A stretch of DNA of 20,186 nt from Rubrivivax sp. (GTDB lineage: Bacteria > Pseudomonadota > Gammaproteobacteria > Burkholderiales > Burkholderiaceae). This document shows positions 1 to 7,557 of the stretch, in pieces; the stretch's first letter is position 1; every line of letters starts with the position of its first letter. The position numbers and the translations under genes were made by a program. The stretch is from the NCBI GenBank assembly GCA_004211235.1, contig SEEY01000006.1, positions 1-20,186 of the forward strand, written 5' to 3'. Below the pieces are notes generated by a model, which was not told where the DNA came from, searched no databases, and was given only the letters and a program-made list of their open reading frames with translations.

Positions 1-405
1 GCTCTTGTACTGGGCCTTCAGCGCCGGGCTGCCGAAGTCGTCGAAGCTTTCCTTGGTGGGCGACAGCACCTCGACGCGCATGGCGGCCGCGAGGTCACCC
101 TCGGCCCGCAGCTTCGCTTCGGCCAACTCCGCAATCGTCGTGCCACCGCCGTAGTAGCTCAGCATGCCCTTGACGAAAGCTTCACGAATGCTGCCCACGC
201 TGGCGTTGTTCACAGCGCCCGCCCGCGCCGCCTCGAAGGTGGCGTAGTTGACGCTGCTCTTGGCCTGGTAGCCCAGCGCCGCCTGCCACATGCCCAGCAC
301 CATCAGGAGCAGCGTGGGCAGCACGAGGACGGACTCGACCAGGCCCGCGCCCCGCTGGGAACGCGGGCTGCGAAGGCCATGCATGCGGGGCGCGAGTGGT
401 GTCAT
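1..405 (-). CDS. TadE-like pilus assembly protein, 3' end beyond window
   Basis: The visible 135 codons start at the ATG at 405, two bases after the stop of the upstream lipoprotein gene, so translation is probably coupled. The N-terminus has a short basic stretch, then RGAGLVESV and a hydrophobic segment (about residues 24-42). This is the layout of TadE/TadF pseudopilins, in which a prepilin peptidase cuts after Gly and a Glu sits five residues later. The chain continues as NYATFEAARAGAVNNAS, the usual TadE pattern right after the membrane anchor. TadE-type proteins are minor pilin-like components needed for Flp pilus assembly. The C-terminus is cut off by the window edge. It is the second TadE-type gene of the locus, the other being 9375-10133. 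TadE-like is well supported; TadF versus TadE cannot be settled. Confidence 0.8.
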   Translation of the reverse strand, partial: MTPLAPRMHGLRSPRSQRGAGLVESVLVLPTLLLMVLGMWQAALGYQAKSSVNYATFEAARAGAVNNASVGSIREAFVKGMLSYYGGGTTIAELAEAKLRAEGDLAAAMRVEVLSPTKESFDDFGSPALKAQYKS

Positions 406-407
406 GT

Positions 408-1256
408 TCAATCCACCTTGGTTGTGAACCCGGCCGGGATGTCGACCGCGCCGGCGGGCAGGGGTTTGTTGCTTTCGACTGCGACGGCGATCACTTGCAC
501 GTCGAGCGCCGAGCCGCCGCTGGATTCGAGGGCCCAGGGCAGGTTGAGCCAGTTCTTCGCGGGGAAGCGGTCCCAGAGGCAGCTCACCAGATTGGCCGGA
601 ATGGCCGGGCCGCTGGCCACCGAGCAGCTCTCGCCCAGCACCGTCTTCTTCGGCCAGGCGGCGACCTTCTCGTCGCTGTCGATGGCGGTCGGCGTGAGGC
701 TGGCGCTGGTGCGGCTGCCGAGGGCCTGTTTCGTGTCGTAGCGCAGGTCGTACTTGACGCCGTCTCGCCACAGCGTGCCGCTGGTCAGCTCCACCTTGTT
801 GACGGCCGAGCAGTCGGGCGGCGTCTTGGGGTCGGCGCCGCCGCCGGCCTTGAGGTCGGCCAGCCAGCGCTGCAGGTCGTAGACATCCAGGCCGTAGCCG
901 GTGGTCTTCTCGGCGGCCTTGCCGTTGTCGTAGAAGCGCTCGATGAACTGCACATCGATGCCCGCCATCAGCGCCTCGTCGGGCTGCTGGGCGGGCAGGC
1001 CGTAGCGGCTGCGGCGGTGTTCGTTGCACAGGTTCACCAGCTCCTGCACGACGGCGCGGCCGGTGCCGGGCCCGCCGCCGATGGCATGCGTGGTCTTCTG
1101 CACCTTGAGGTAGGCGGTGCCGGCGTAGGGGTCGGTCACGACGCCGGGCTTGGCGATGACTTCGGGCGCCGGCGCGGCGTCACCGCCGCCACCGCCGCAA
1201 TGGGCGAGCGCGAGCGTCAGGGGCAGCAGAAGCAGTCGGGAGGAAAAGGCGGGCAT
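408..1256 (-). CDS. Putative lipoprotein of the Tad locus, function unknown
   Basis: I chose the ATG at 1256 (282 aa) because it begins MPAFSSRLLLLPLTLALAHCGGGGG, a hydrophobic export signal ending at a cysteine followed by a glycine-rich tether. That is typical of a lipoprotein, although His at -1 of the lipobox is unusual. The upstream in-frame start at 1355 would bury this signal and overlap the preceding gene. The mature part contains several cysteines, including PPDCSAVNK, GESCSVASG and LVSCLWDRF, so disulfides in the periplasm are possible. I recognise no domain. It lies between the DUF192 gene (16-base gap) and a TadE-like gene (2-base gap). A role as secretin pilot or pilus-associated lipoprotein is conceivable, but only from context. 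Confidence 0.75.
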   Translation of the reverse strand: MPAFSSRLLLLPLTLALAHCGGGGGDAAPAPEVIAKPGVVTDPYAGTAYLKVQKTTHAIGGGPGTGRAVVQELVNLCNEHRRSRYGLPAQQPDEALMAGIDVQFIERFYDNGKAAEKTTGYGLDVYDLQRWLADLKAGGGADPKTPPDCSAVNKVELTSGTLWRDGVKYDLRYDTKQALGSRTSASLTPTAIDSDEKVAAWPKKTVLGESCSVASGPAIPANLVSCLWDRFPAKNWLNLPWALESSGGSALDVQVIAVAVESNKPLPAGAVDIPAGFTTKVD

Positions 1257-1272
1257 GGAGGGCAGGGTGGTT

Positions 1273-1725
1273 TCAGTTCGGGTCGATACGCGAGCCGGGC
1301 CGCAGCCCCAGCCGCTCGGCTTCACCCGCGGCGAGTTCCAGCGTCGAGCGCGCACCGAGGCAGGCGCTGAAGCGCCAGGGCGCCAGCGCCGGCACCACCT
1401 TCAGCACGACGCCGTCGCGGTCGAGGTAGAGCACGTCGATGGCGTAGCGCATGAAGCAGGTGTGCACGCTGGCGCAGGGCTTCAGCACCAGCGCCTCGCC
1501 GGGCTGCAGCCGGGGCAGCGCCAGCAGGCCGAGCAGGCGGGCATGGAAGCTGGTGGCGTGCAGCACGCGCAATGAAGTGTTGGACTGCAGGACGGCGCCG
1601 GGCCGCCCCAAGCCGGCCTGCAGGCGATGTGCGTGCGGCTCAATGCCGCATGCATCGCCGTCCCCCAGGGGGACCGACTGGGCTTGCCCGCGTTCAGCGT
1701 GGCGAGACTGGGCGAGGGGCTTCAT
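1273..1725 (-). CDS. DUF192 family protein
   Basis: The C-terminal 100 residues match the DUF192 pattern: an SFHARLLGLL segment, a PCASVHTCFMRYAIDVLYLDR core, then VVPALAPWRFSACLGARSTLELAAGEA. The biochemical role of the family is not established. The open frame starts with ATG at 1725, one base after the tadC stop (TGA-G-ATG), which fits coupling. However, about residues 18-44 are encoded by a dispersed intergenic-type repeat (1595-1674), and no DUF192 similarity is visible there. The real start may be the TTG at 1572 (about 99 aa) or the GTG two codons further on; neither has a good ribosome site. No signal peptide is seen with any start. Position between tadC and a lipoprotein suggests an accessory role in the pilus locus, but that is only context. 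Confidence 0.8.
   Translation of the reverse strand: MKPLAQSRHAERGQAQSVPLGDGDACGIEPHAHRLQAGLGRPGAVLQSNTSLRVLHATSFHARLLGLLALPRLQPGEALVLKPCASVHTCFMRYAIDVLYLDRDGVVLKVVPALAPWRFSACLGARSTLELAAGEAERLGLRPGSRIDPN
1595..1674 (-). repeat. Dispersed G+C-rich intergenic-type repeat, copy 1
   Basis: On the minus strand this stretch has a perfect hairpin (GTCCCCC-T-GGGGGAC, 1660-1674) and ends in GCTTGGGGCGGCCCGGCGC (1613 to 1595). That 19-base block recurs exactly at 3524-3542 on the plus strand, also next to a GC hairpin. From general familiarity, elements of this layout are scattered between genes in Burkholderiales genomes. This copy lies inside the open frame of the DUF192 gene, so it either became coding or shows that the gene really starts downstream. 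Confidence 0.65.
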
Positions 1726-1726
1726 C

Positions 1727-2617
1727 TCAGACTCCCATGTGAATGAACTTCATGGCGATCGGGAAGCCGAGCACGACGAAGGTGCAGGGAAAGATGAAGG
1801 CGATCAGCGGGAACAGCAGCTTCACCGGCGCCTCCATCGCCAGCTTCTCGGCGCGCGAGAAGCGCTCGTTGCGGCGCTGCTCGGACTGCGCGCGCAGGAT
1901 GGGACCGAGGTTCATGCCCATGCGCTCGGCCTGGATCAGCGCCGAGACGAAGTTGGTGATCGACGGCTCGTTCATGCGGTCGGACATCGTGCGCAGCGCG
2001 TCCAGCCGCGGCCGGCCGGCGCGCACGTCGCGCAGCACGCGCGAGAACTCGTCGCGCAGCGGCCCCGCCGGCCCCTTGGCCACCGCCTGCTGGAAGGCGC
2101 CGGTCAGGTTCAAACCGGCCTCCACGCACAGCGTGATGATGTCCAGCATGAAGGGCAGTGTCTTGAGCGTCTGGCGGCGGCGCACCTGGCCGACGTCACG
2201 CAGCCAGATCGCCGGGAACAGGAAGCCGAAGGCCGCCGCCACCCAGGGCCACGGCCCCGCCGCGCGGCCGAAGCTGTCCAGCACCCACCAGGTCAGCAGC
2301 GCGCAGACCGTGGCGCACAGCAGCTGCGCGGCGATGAACTGCTCTGGCGCGAGCGCGTAGTCCAGCCCGCCCAGGCGCAGCCGCCCGACGACGCGCTGGC
2401 GCTGGGCCAGGCTCAGCCTCGGGCCGAGGTAGTGGGCCACCCAGCGGATCGGCCACCACATCACCCGGAAGGCCGTGGGCGGCATGTCCCGGTAGCTGCG
2501 GTCTTCGTCGGGCACGTCGTCGATGGCGCGCATCAGGCTGTGGGCCATCAGCGCGATGGCCAGGCCGAGGCCAAGTGCGCACAGCCACGGCAGCCACTCA
2601 AGCATTGCCGGGCTCAT
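1727..2617 (-). CDS. tadC: Tad pilus inner-membrane platform protein TadC
   Basis: The start is the ATG at 2617, overlapping the tadB stop by four bases (ATGA); the protein has 296 aa. The open frame continues far upstream, but that part is only the other reading of tadB. Residues 8-28 form a first membrane helix. Others lie near the middle (AAQLLCATVCALLTWWVL, WPWVAAAFGFLFPAIWL) and at the C-terminus (LLFPLIAFIFPCTFVVLGF). Between them is a type II secretion F domain (TLPFMLDIITLCVEAGLNL, later ALIQAERMGMNLGPILR and EQRRNERFSRAEKLAMEAPVK). TadC pairs with TadB as the inner-membrane platform that couples the CpaF/TadA ATPase to pilin polymerisation. Length and gene order are normal for the family. 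Confidence 0.93.
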   Translation of the reverse strand: MSPAMLEWLPWLCALGLGLAIALMAHSLMRAIDDVPDEDRSYRDMPPTAFRVMWWPIRWVAHYLGPRLSLAQRQRVVGRLRLGGLDYALAPEQFIAAQLLCATVCALLTWWVLDSFGRAAGPWPWVAAAFGFLFPAIWLRDVGQVRRRQTLKTLPFMLDIITLCVEAGLNLTGAFQQAVAKGPAGPLRDEFSRVLRDVRAGRPRLDALRTMSDRMNEPSITNFVSALIQAERMGMNLGPILRAQSEQRRNERFSRAEKLAMEAPVKLLFPLIAFIFPCTFVVLGFPIAMKFIHMGV

Positions 2618-3474
2618 ACGTCGATGTCCACGATCTTGCGGATGACGAGCACGCCGAAGAACTCGAACAGGCCGATGACCACCAGCGTGGCCCAGCCGGC
2701 GCGGGTCGTGAACATCAGGTTCATCGCCGCGGGCTCCATCTTGTTGAGCACCACCATCAGGAAGATCGGCAGTGCGCCCACGACCCAGGCCTGCAGCTTG
2801 CCTTGCGAGGTCAGCGCTCGGATCTTGCCCTCCATGGCCAGCTTCTGGCGCAGCGTCTGGGCGGCGCGTTCCAGCGTCTCGGCGAGCTGGCCGCCGGTCT
2901 CGCTGGCGATGCGCATGGCCGACACGGCCAACGTGACGGACTGCAGGTCGACGCGCTTGTTCAGGCCTTCCAGCGCCTCGTCCATCGACACGCCCAGCCG
3001 CTGCTCGCGAAGCACGAGATCGAACTCCTGCGAGATTGGCGGGCGCGACTCCAGCACCAGCTGCTGGATGGCCTGCGACAGGCTGACGCCGGCCTTCAGC
3101 CCGCCGGCCAGCATCTGCAGTGCATCGGGCAACTGCTGCTCCAGCTTGTCGATGCGGCGCCGGCGCAGCCAGCGCAGCAGGAAGCGCGGCCCGAAGGCGA
3201 CGACCAGGGCGGTGACGATGGCGGGGATGGCGTTGCGCGTCAGCACCCAAGCCAGCGTCGACAGCAGCACCAGCAGCGCCAGGTTCAGCACGAAGAGGCG
3301 CCCCGGGTCGACGAACAGGAAGAGTTCGCGCAGGCCGACGTTGGCCCGCTCGGTGAACAGGCGCCGGTAGCGCGCCAGCCCGCTCGTGGCGATGCTGGAC
3401 ACCGACCACACCAGCATCATGACGGCCAGCGCGACGATGCCGGCGACGAGCGTGGCGACGAGGCTCGTGCTCAT
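2614..3474 (-). CDS. tadB: Tad pilus inner-membrane platform protein TadB
   Basis: This 286-aa protein starts at the ATG at 3474. An AAGGG ribosome site at 3482-3486 lies seven bases upstream, at the edge of a dispersed repeat. The N-terminus is a membrane helix (about residues 6-28). A second hydrophobic pair follows (LFVLNLALLVLLSTLAWVL, IPAIVTALVVAFGPRFLL). The cytoplasmic type II secretion F domain spans about 105-235 (KLEQQLPDALQMLAGGLKAG, SMDEALEGLNKRVDLQSV, RIASETGGQLAETLERAAQT). The C-terminus has two more hydrophobic stretches. TadB is one half of the TadB/TadC platform in the inner membrane that works with the CpaF motor. It overlaps tadC by four bases. The gap to cpaF (115 bases, with the repeat) is the widest inside the operon after the flp hairpin region. 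Confidence 0.94.
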   Translation of the reverse strand: MSTSLVATLVAGIVALAVMMLVWSVSSIATSGLARYRRLFTERANVGLRELFLFVDPGRLFVLNLALLVLLSTLAWVLTRNAIPAIVTALVVAFGPRFLLRWLRRRRIDKLEQQLPDALQMLAGGLKAGVSLSQAIQQLVLESRPPISQEFDLVLREQRLGVSMDEALEGLNKRVDLQSVTLAVSAMRIASETGGQLAETLERAAQTLRQKLAMEGKIRALTSQGKLQAWVVGALPIFLMVVLNKMEPAAMNLMFTTRAGWATLVVIGLFEFFGVLVIRKIVDIDV

Positions 3475-3483
3475 TGGTGCACC

Positions 3484-3548
3484 CTTAGCGCTGCGCGCTG
3501 TCCCGCCAGGCGGGAGCGAGCTTGCTTGGGGCGGCCCGGCGCGGCGCT
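3484..3548 (+). repeat. Dispersed G+C-rich intergenic repeat, copy 2
   Basis: This lies in the 115-base gap between cpaF and tadB. It carries a perfect hairpin (TCCCGCC-A-GGCGGGA, about 3500-3515), then GAGCTTGCTTGGGGCGGCC and onward, including the 19-base block at 3524-3542 that is exactly repeated in inverted orientation at 1595-1613. The two copies therefore face each other across tadB-tadC. The hairpin could slow transcription or stabilise mRNA between cpaF and tadB. The sequence at its edge supplies the tadB ribosome site. Confidence 0.7.
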
Positions 3549-3589
3549 CATGCCATGGGCTTCATCACATGTGCGGAGCGTCGCGGCCC

Positions 3590-5347
3590 TCATGCCGCCC
3601 TCCGGTTGAACAGCGACAGGTCGAAGGTCACGCCCTGCTCGCGCAGCTCGTCGTAGAAGGTGGGCACCGCGTCGCAGCCGTAGAAGTCGCCCTGCACCTT
3701 GCCGTCTGCACCGAAGCCGCGCGCCTCGTAGCGGAACAGCTCCTGCAGCTGGATCTTGCCGTTCTCCATGCCGGTCAGCTCGGTGACGCTGGTCACCTTG
3801 CGCGAGCCGCAGGCGAAGCGCGACTGCTGCACGATGATGTCCACGGCCGAGCTGATCTGGTCGCGGATGGCGCCGATGGGCAGGTCCATGCCGGCCATCA
3901 GCACGAGTGTCTCCAGCCGCGCCAATGCGTCGCGCGGCGTGTTGGCGTGCAGCGTCGTGAGGGAGCCTTCATGGCCGGTGTTCATGGCCTGAAGCATGTC
4001 CAGCGCCTCGCCGCCGCGGCACTCGCCGACGACGATGCGGTCCGGCCGCATGCGCAGCGAGTTCTTCACCAGCTCGCGGATGGTGATGGCGCCGCGGCCT
4101 TCCACGTTGGACGGCCGCGATTCCAGGGACACGAGGTGCGAGTGGTTCAGCCGCAGCTCGGCCGCGTCTTCAATGGTGATGATGCGTTCGCCGTCCGGGA
4201 TGAAGTTGGACAGCACGTTGAGCAGCGTCGTCTTGCCCGAGCCGGTACCGCCCGAGATGATGATGTTGGTGCCCTGCTCCACCGCGACCTTCAGGAAGGC
4301 CATCATGTCGTGCGTGACCGAGCCGTAGTTCACCAGATCCTGGCTTTGCAGCTTGTTCTTGGCGAACTTGCGGATGGTGATGTTGCAGCCCTTGAGCGCG
4401 AGCGGCGGAATCACCGCGTTCACCCGCGAGCCGTCCTTCAGGCGCGCATCCACCATCGGCGACGATTCGTCGATGCGCCGGCCCAGCGGCGCGACGATGC
4501 GCTCGATGACGCCCATGATGGCGCGGTCGCTCGTGAAGGCCAGCGGATAGCGCTCCAGCCGGCCGCCGCGCTCGACGAAGATCTCGTCGGCGCGGTTGAC
4601 CATCACTTCGGTGACGCTGGCGTCGTCCAGCAGGTCTTCCAGCGGCCCCAGGCCCACGGCCTCGTCCAGCACCTCCTTGCGCAGCGCCTCGCGGTCGATG
4701 TGGGCGGGCAGGTCGGTGAAGCGCTCCAGGATCTCGCGCACCAGCTTCTCGGTCTCGATGCGCAGCTCGGCATCGGTCATCCGCGTCAGGTCGCGGCGGC
4801 GCAGGTCGATGACTTCGAGCAGCTGGTCGTGCACATGTTTTCGCCAGGGGTGGCGGGCCTGCACGGCCAGCACGTCGGCGGACACCGGCGCGCTGGCGTG
4901 CGGGTCCGCCGGCGCGTGCGGAGCGGCCCGCGTGGTGGCGACTGCAGCGCCTGTGGCGGCCGTGGCAGGCGTGGCGGCGTGCAGGTGGATGACCCCCGCC
5001 GTCGCCGCCGGCGGTGGCGTGGGATGCGGGCGCTGCGCCGGCGCCACGCCGTCGACTTCGCGCACCCGCAGCGTCACGCCGGCGATGCGGATCTGGTCGG
5101 CAAAGCTCAGCGGCCCGTAGCGCACGATGCGCTGGGCGTTGACCCAGGTGCCGGTGAACTGGCCGAGGTCCTCCAGGGTCCAGCCCTCGCGCGTCTCGGT
5201 CAGCTTCGCATGCTCGCGGCCGACACGCCAGCCGCGCAGCTGGATGTCGCAGTCCTTGCCGCGGCCGATGCGGATCTCGCGCTGGTCCAGCGTCAGCTCG
5301 CGCGTGTCGCCGGCGGTGTCGGTGATCTGGATGATGAGTTGGCTCAT
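3590..5347 (-). CDS. cpaF: Tad pilus assembly ATPase CpaF/TadA with N-terminal FHA-like domain
   Basis: The ATG at 5347 (585 aa) starts MSQLIIQITD; an earlier in-frame start at 5395 would run into the secretin gene. Residues 1 to about 93 resemble a forkhead-associated domain (IRIGRGKDCDIQL, VGREHAKL, LEDLGQFTGTWVNAQRI). Next come a Pro/Ala-rich linker (about 94-150) and a full CpaF-type secretion ATPase. Walker A is GGTGSGKT at 366-373 (Lys372). The downstream RIVVGECRGGEALDMLQAM and GSLTTLHAN stretches are the Walker B and His box regions of this family. The enzyme hydrolyses ATP on the cytoplasmic face to drive pilus polymerisation through TadB/TadC. In the FHA part the canonical phosphothreonine-contacting Ser of 'SR.H' reads Gly and the Asn of 'NGT' reads Thr, so phosphopeptide binding is doubtful. 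It lies 20 bases after cpaC. Confidence 0.95.
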   Translation of the reverse strand: MSQLIIQITDTAGDTRELTLDQREIRIGRGKDCDIQLRGWRVGREHAKLTETREGWTLEDLGQFTGTWVNAQRIVRYGPLSFADQIRIAGVTLRVREVDGVAPAQRPHPTPPPAATAGVIHLHAATPATAATGAAVATTRAAPHAPADPHASAPVSADVLAVQARHPWRKHVHDQLLEVIDLRRRDLTRMTDAELRIETEKLVREILERFTDLPAHIDREALRKEVLDEAVGLGPLEDLLDDASVTEVMVNRADEIFVERGGRLERYPLAFTSDRAIMGVIERIVAPLGRRIDESSPMVDARLKDGSRVNAVIPPLALKGCNITIRKFAKNKLQSQDLVNYGSVTHDMMAFLKVAVEQGTNIIISGGTGSGKTTLLNVLSNFIPDGERIITIEDAAELRLNHSHLVSLESRPSNVEGRGAITIRELVKNSLRMRPDRIVVGECRGGEALDMLQAMNTGHEGSLTTLHANTPRDALARLETLVLMAGMDLPIGAIRDQISSAVDIIVQQSRFACGSRKVTSVTELTGMENGKIQLQELFRYEARGFGADGKVQGDFYGCDAVPTFYDELREQGVTFDLSLFNRRAA

Positions 5348-5367
5348 GACGGTTCCAGTGGTCAGGC

Positions 5368-7557
5368 TCAGGGCATGTTGAGAGGGACGAGCCACTGCGC
5401 CATCACCCAGCCGCGTTTGCCGGTGGGGCCGGCGCCGATCTGCACCGGCAGCCAGGCGCCCTGTGGCGGCAGGTTCAGGCGGCGCACGACGTCGCCGCGC
5501 TGGGCGCGCCAGACGACGGCGGCGTTCACGTCCGGCGTGACGCGCAGTGCCAGCGCTTCCGACTGCACGCGCATCGGCGTGCCGAGCAGCTCGTCGTCGG
5601 TCTTGCCGAGCAGCGCGGGCTTGAGCGCCGGCACCGGCTTGATGACGGCGGGTCGCACATCCGGCTGGCCGGCGTCGGTCGGCCGCCAGGCGACGATGGC
5701 CTCGGACGGCACCCAGCCATTGATGCTGCCCACATGCACATTCGTCCAGCGTCCCTGGCCGGCGGGCTGCGAGGGCGCCGAGCCGAGCACGACGGTGGCG
5801 CCGCGCTGCAGCGTCAGCAGCGCCTCGGCCGTCGCGATGGGCTGGGCGCGCAGCACGGCCTGGGCGGTCTGCACGCGCAGCAGCGCACCTTCCGGCGCAC
5901 GGCCGATGCCGGCCACCAGCGGCGCCTCAGCCGTGACAGGCTCCGGCACGGGCGCGTTGTCGGCGGGTGGCTGGCCTGGGCGCTGCGGCACCTTGTCGGC
6001 CTTTTCGTAGCTGACGCCGGGCTGCAGCGGATCGGTCAGGTAGGGCGTCGGACCCATGCGGGCCTGCAGGCGCTCGGTGGTCTGCGCGATGCGGTCGCGG
6101 TTGGACGGCGAGTCCGCCGCCACGACGCGTGGCGTGACGAACACGACCAGCTCCGTCTCCTTGTTCTGGAAGCGCTTGGAGCGGAACAGCGCGCCCAAGA
6201 TGGGGATGTCACCGAGCAGCGGCACCTTGTCGATGTCGGTGGACGAGTCGCGCTGCAGCAGGCCCGACAGCACCAGCGTCTCGCCGTCGCGCAGGTTGAA
6301 CTCGGTGTTGGTCTTGCGCGTCAGCAGTGCAGGGCCGAAGGTGGTGGTGACCGAGCGGTCGATGCTGCTCACCTCGGACTCGATGGTGGCGCGGATGACG
6401 CCGCTGGCATCCACGCGCGGCGTGATGTCGACTTTGATGCCGTAGGGCTTGAACAGGATGGTCGTGCCGTCGCGGTTCGAGACGGCGTAGGGGAGCTCGC
6501 CGCCGGCCAGGAAGCTCGCCTTGGCACCGTTGCGAGCGGACAGCTGCGGCTCGGCCAGCAGCGTGGCCTTGCCGTCCTGGGCAAGCAGGCTCAGCTGGGC
6601 GTTGAGGCCCAGGTTCAGCACGCTCAGCACGTTCAGGCCGGGCGGAACGAGCACGCCCTTGCTGCCGTCCGGGCTGCTGATGGGCGGCGGGTTCTCGGTG
6701 CCGGTGCGGATGTCGATCTGGTACGGCCCGTCGTTGTTGCGGCGGTAGGGCCCCCAGATCGCGCCGACGGCACCGCCGCCCGTGCTCGTCCACTTCAGGC
6801 CGACCTCCTTGAGCACGCTGGTGGGGAACTCCACCACCTTGACGTCCATCGACACCATCTTTTCCCAACCGACGCGGTTGGTGAAGTTGACGATCTGCGG
6901 ATAGCGCTTGGACAGCGCCTCGATCTTCTCGAGGTCGAAGTCCGACAGCTGCTCGCCCTCGACGACGATGTTCGCGCCGATGATGGACGTGCGGGCGTTC
7001 GGGATGGTGGACAGGAAGGCCGCGATCTCCCGGGCATGGCGAGAGGTGTCGCCGGCGACGATGTTGATCTTGACGCGCTGGTAGCGGCCGTCGGCGTTCC
7101 AGATGAACAGCGAGGAGGTGCCCTCGCCGTTCGCGAACAGGATGACCTCCTTCTCGTCCAGCGCCGCGGCCGACAGCAGCCGGCCGTTGCCGACCGCGAT
7201 GCGCGCCACGCCGGGCGCGGGGAACACGCGGGACTCGCCGACGAACATGTCGATCTCGGCGATCTGCCCGTCGTTGCCGCCGGACTGGATGGGCGTGTAG
7301 GGCGCGGCCGGCGTGCCCGCCTTGGTACCGCGCTTCACGGTGGGCTTGAGCGCGGTGCCGAAGCCGCCGCTGTTCTCGGCCGCGTTGGCTGTCGCGGCGG
7401 TTCCGCCGGGAGCGCCCGGTGCGGCCGGCGCCGCCACCTCCTGCGCATGGGCGGGCAATGCGAGTGCGACGCTGAGGCAGAGATGGAGAGCGGGCGCCAG
7501 GGAGCGGGTCATGCTTTTCGAGTTGTCGAGAGGAAGGGGCATGGGCAGGGCGTTCAT
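5368..7557 (-). CDS. cpaC: Tad pilus secretin CpaC/RcpA with two C-terminal SH3-like repeats
   Basis: Translation probably starts at the ATG at 7557, which shares its A with the cpaB stop (TGATG), giving 729 aa. Internal ATGs at 7542 and 7512 are possible; the one at 7512 gives a tidier signal peptide ending ALPAHA-QE. Next come the pilus N-terminal domain (AEIDMFVGESRVFPAPGVAR, then LFANGEGTSSLFIWNADG), a BON-like segment, and the secretin core ending VPLLGDIPILGALFRSKRF and ETELVVFVTPRVV. Secretins form the outer-membrane ring through which the pilus leaves the cell. Beyond the core, a proline-rich linker carries two SH3-like repeats: about 559-624 (LRVQTAQAVLRAQPIA to INGWVPSEAIVAW) and 661-729 (MRVQSEALALRVTPDV to GWVMAQWLVPL). 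This tail makes it longer than the usual CpaC of about 450-570 aa. Confidence 0.93.
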   Translation of the reverse strand: MNALPMPLPLDNSKSMTRSLAPALHLCLSVALALPAHAQEVAAPAAPGAPGGTAATANAAENSGGFGTALKPTVKRGTKAGTPAAPYTPIQSGGNDGQIAEIDMFVGESRVFPAPGVARIAVGNGRLLSAAALDEKEVILFANGEGTSSLFIWNADGRYQRVKINIVAGDTSRHAREIAAFLSTIPNARTSIIGANIVVEGEQLSDFDLEKIEALSKRYPQIVNFTNRVGWEKMVSMDVKVVEFPTSVLKEVGLKWTSTGGGAVGAIWGPYRRNNDGPYQIDIRTGTENPPPISSPDGSKGVLVPPGLNVLSVLNLGLNAQLSLLAQDGKATLLAEPQLSARNGAKASFLAGGELPYAVSNRDGTTILFKPYGIKVDITPRVDASGVIRATIESEVSSIDRSVTTTFGPALLTRKTNTEFNLRDGETLVLSGLLQRDSSTDIDKVPLLGDIPILGALFRSKRFQNKETELVVFVTPRVVAADSPSNRDRIAQTTERLQARMGPTPYLTDPLQPGVSYEKADKVPQRPGQPPADNAPVPEPVTAEAPLVAGIGRAPEGALLRVQTAQAVLRAQPIATAEALLTLQRGATVVLGSAPSQPAGQGRWTNVHVGSINGWVPSEAIVAWRPTDAGQPDVRPAVIKPVPALKPALLGKTDDELLGTPMRVQSEALALRVTPDVNAAVVWRAQRGDVVRRLNLPPQGAWLPVQIGAGPTGKRGWVMAQWLVPLNMP

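Noticed and set aside
2618..3409. Upstream extension of the tadC frame over tadB
   Set aside because: The tadB frame carries the conserved protein. The tadC start is fixed by the ATGA overlap at 2617.
3386..6010. Very long plus-strand open frame opposite cpaF and cpaC
   Set aside because: High G+C makes the antisense frame stop-free. The translation is His/Gln/Arg/Ala-rich with no domain, and the minus-strand genes are unmistakable.
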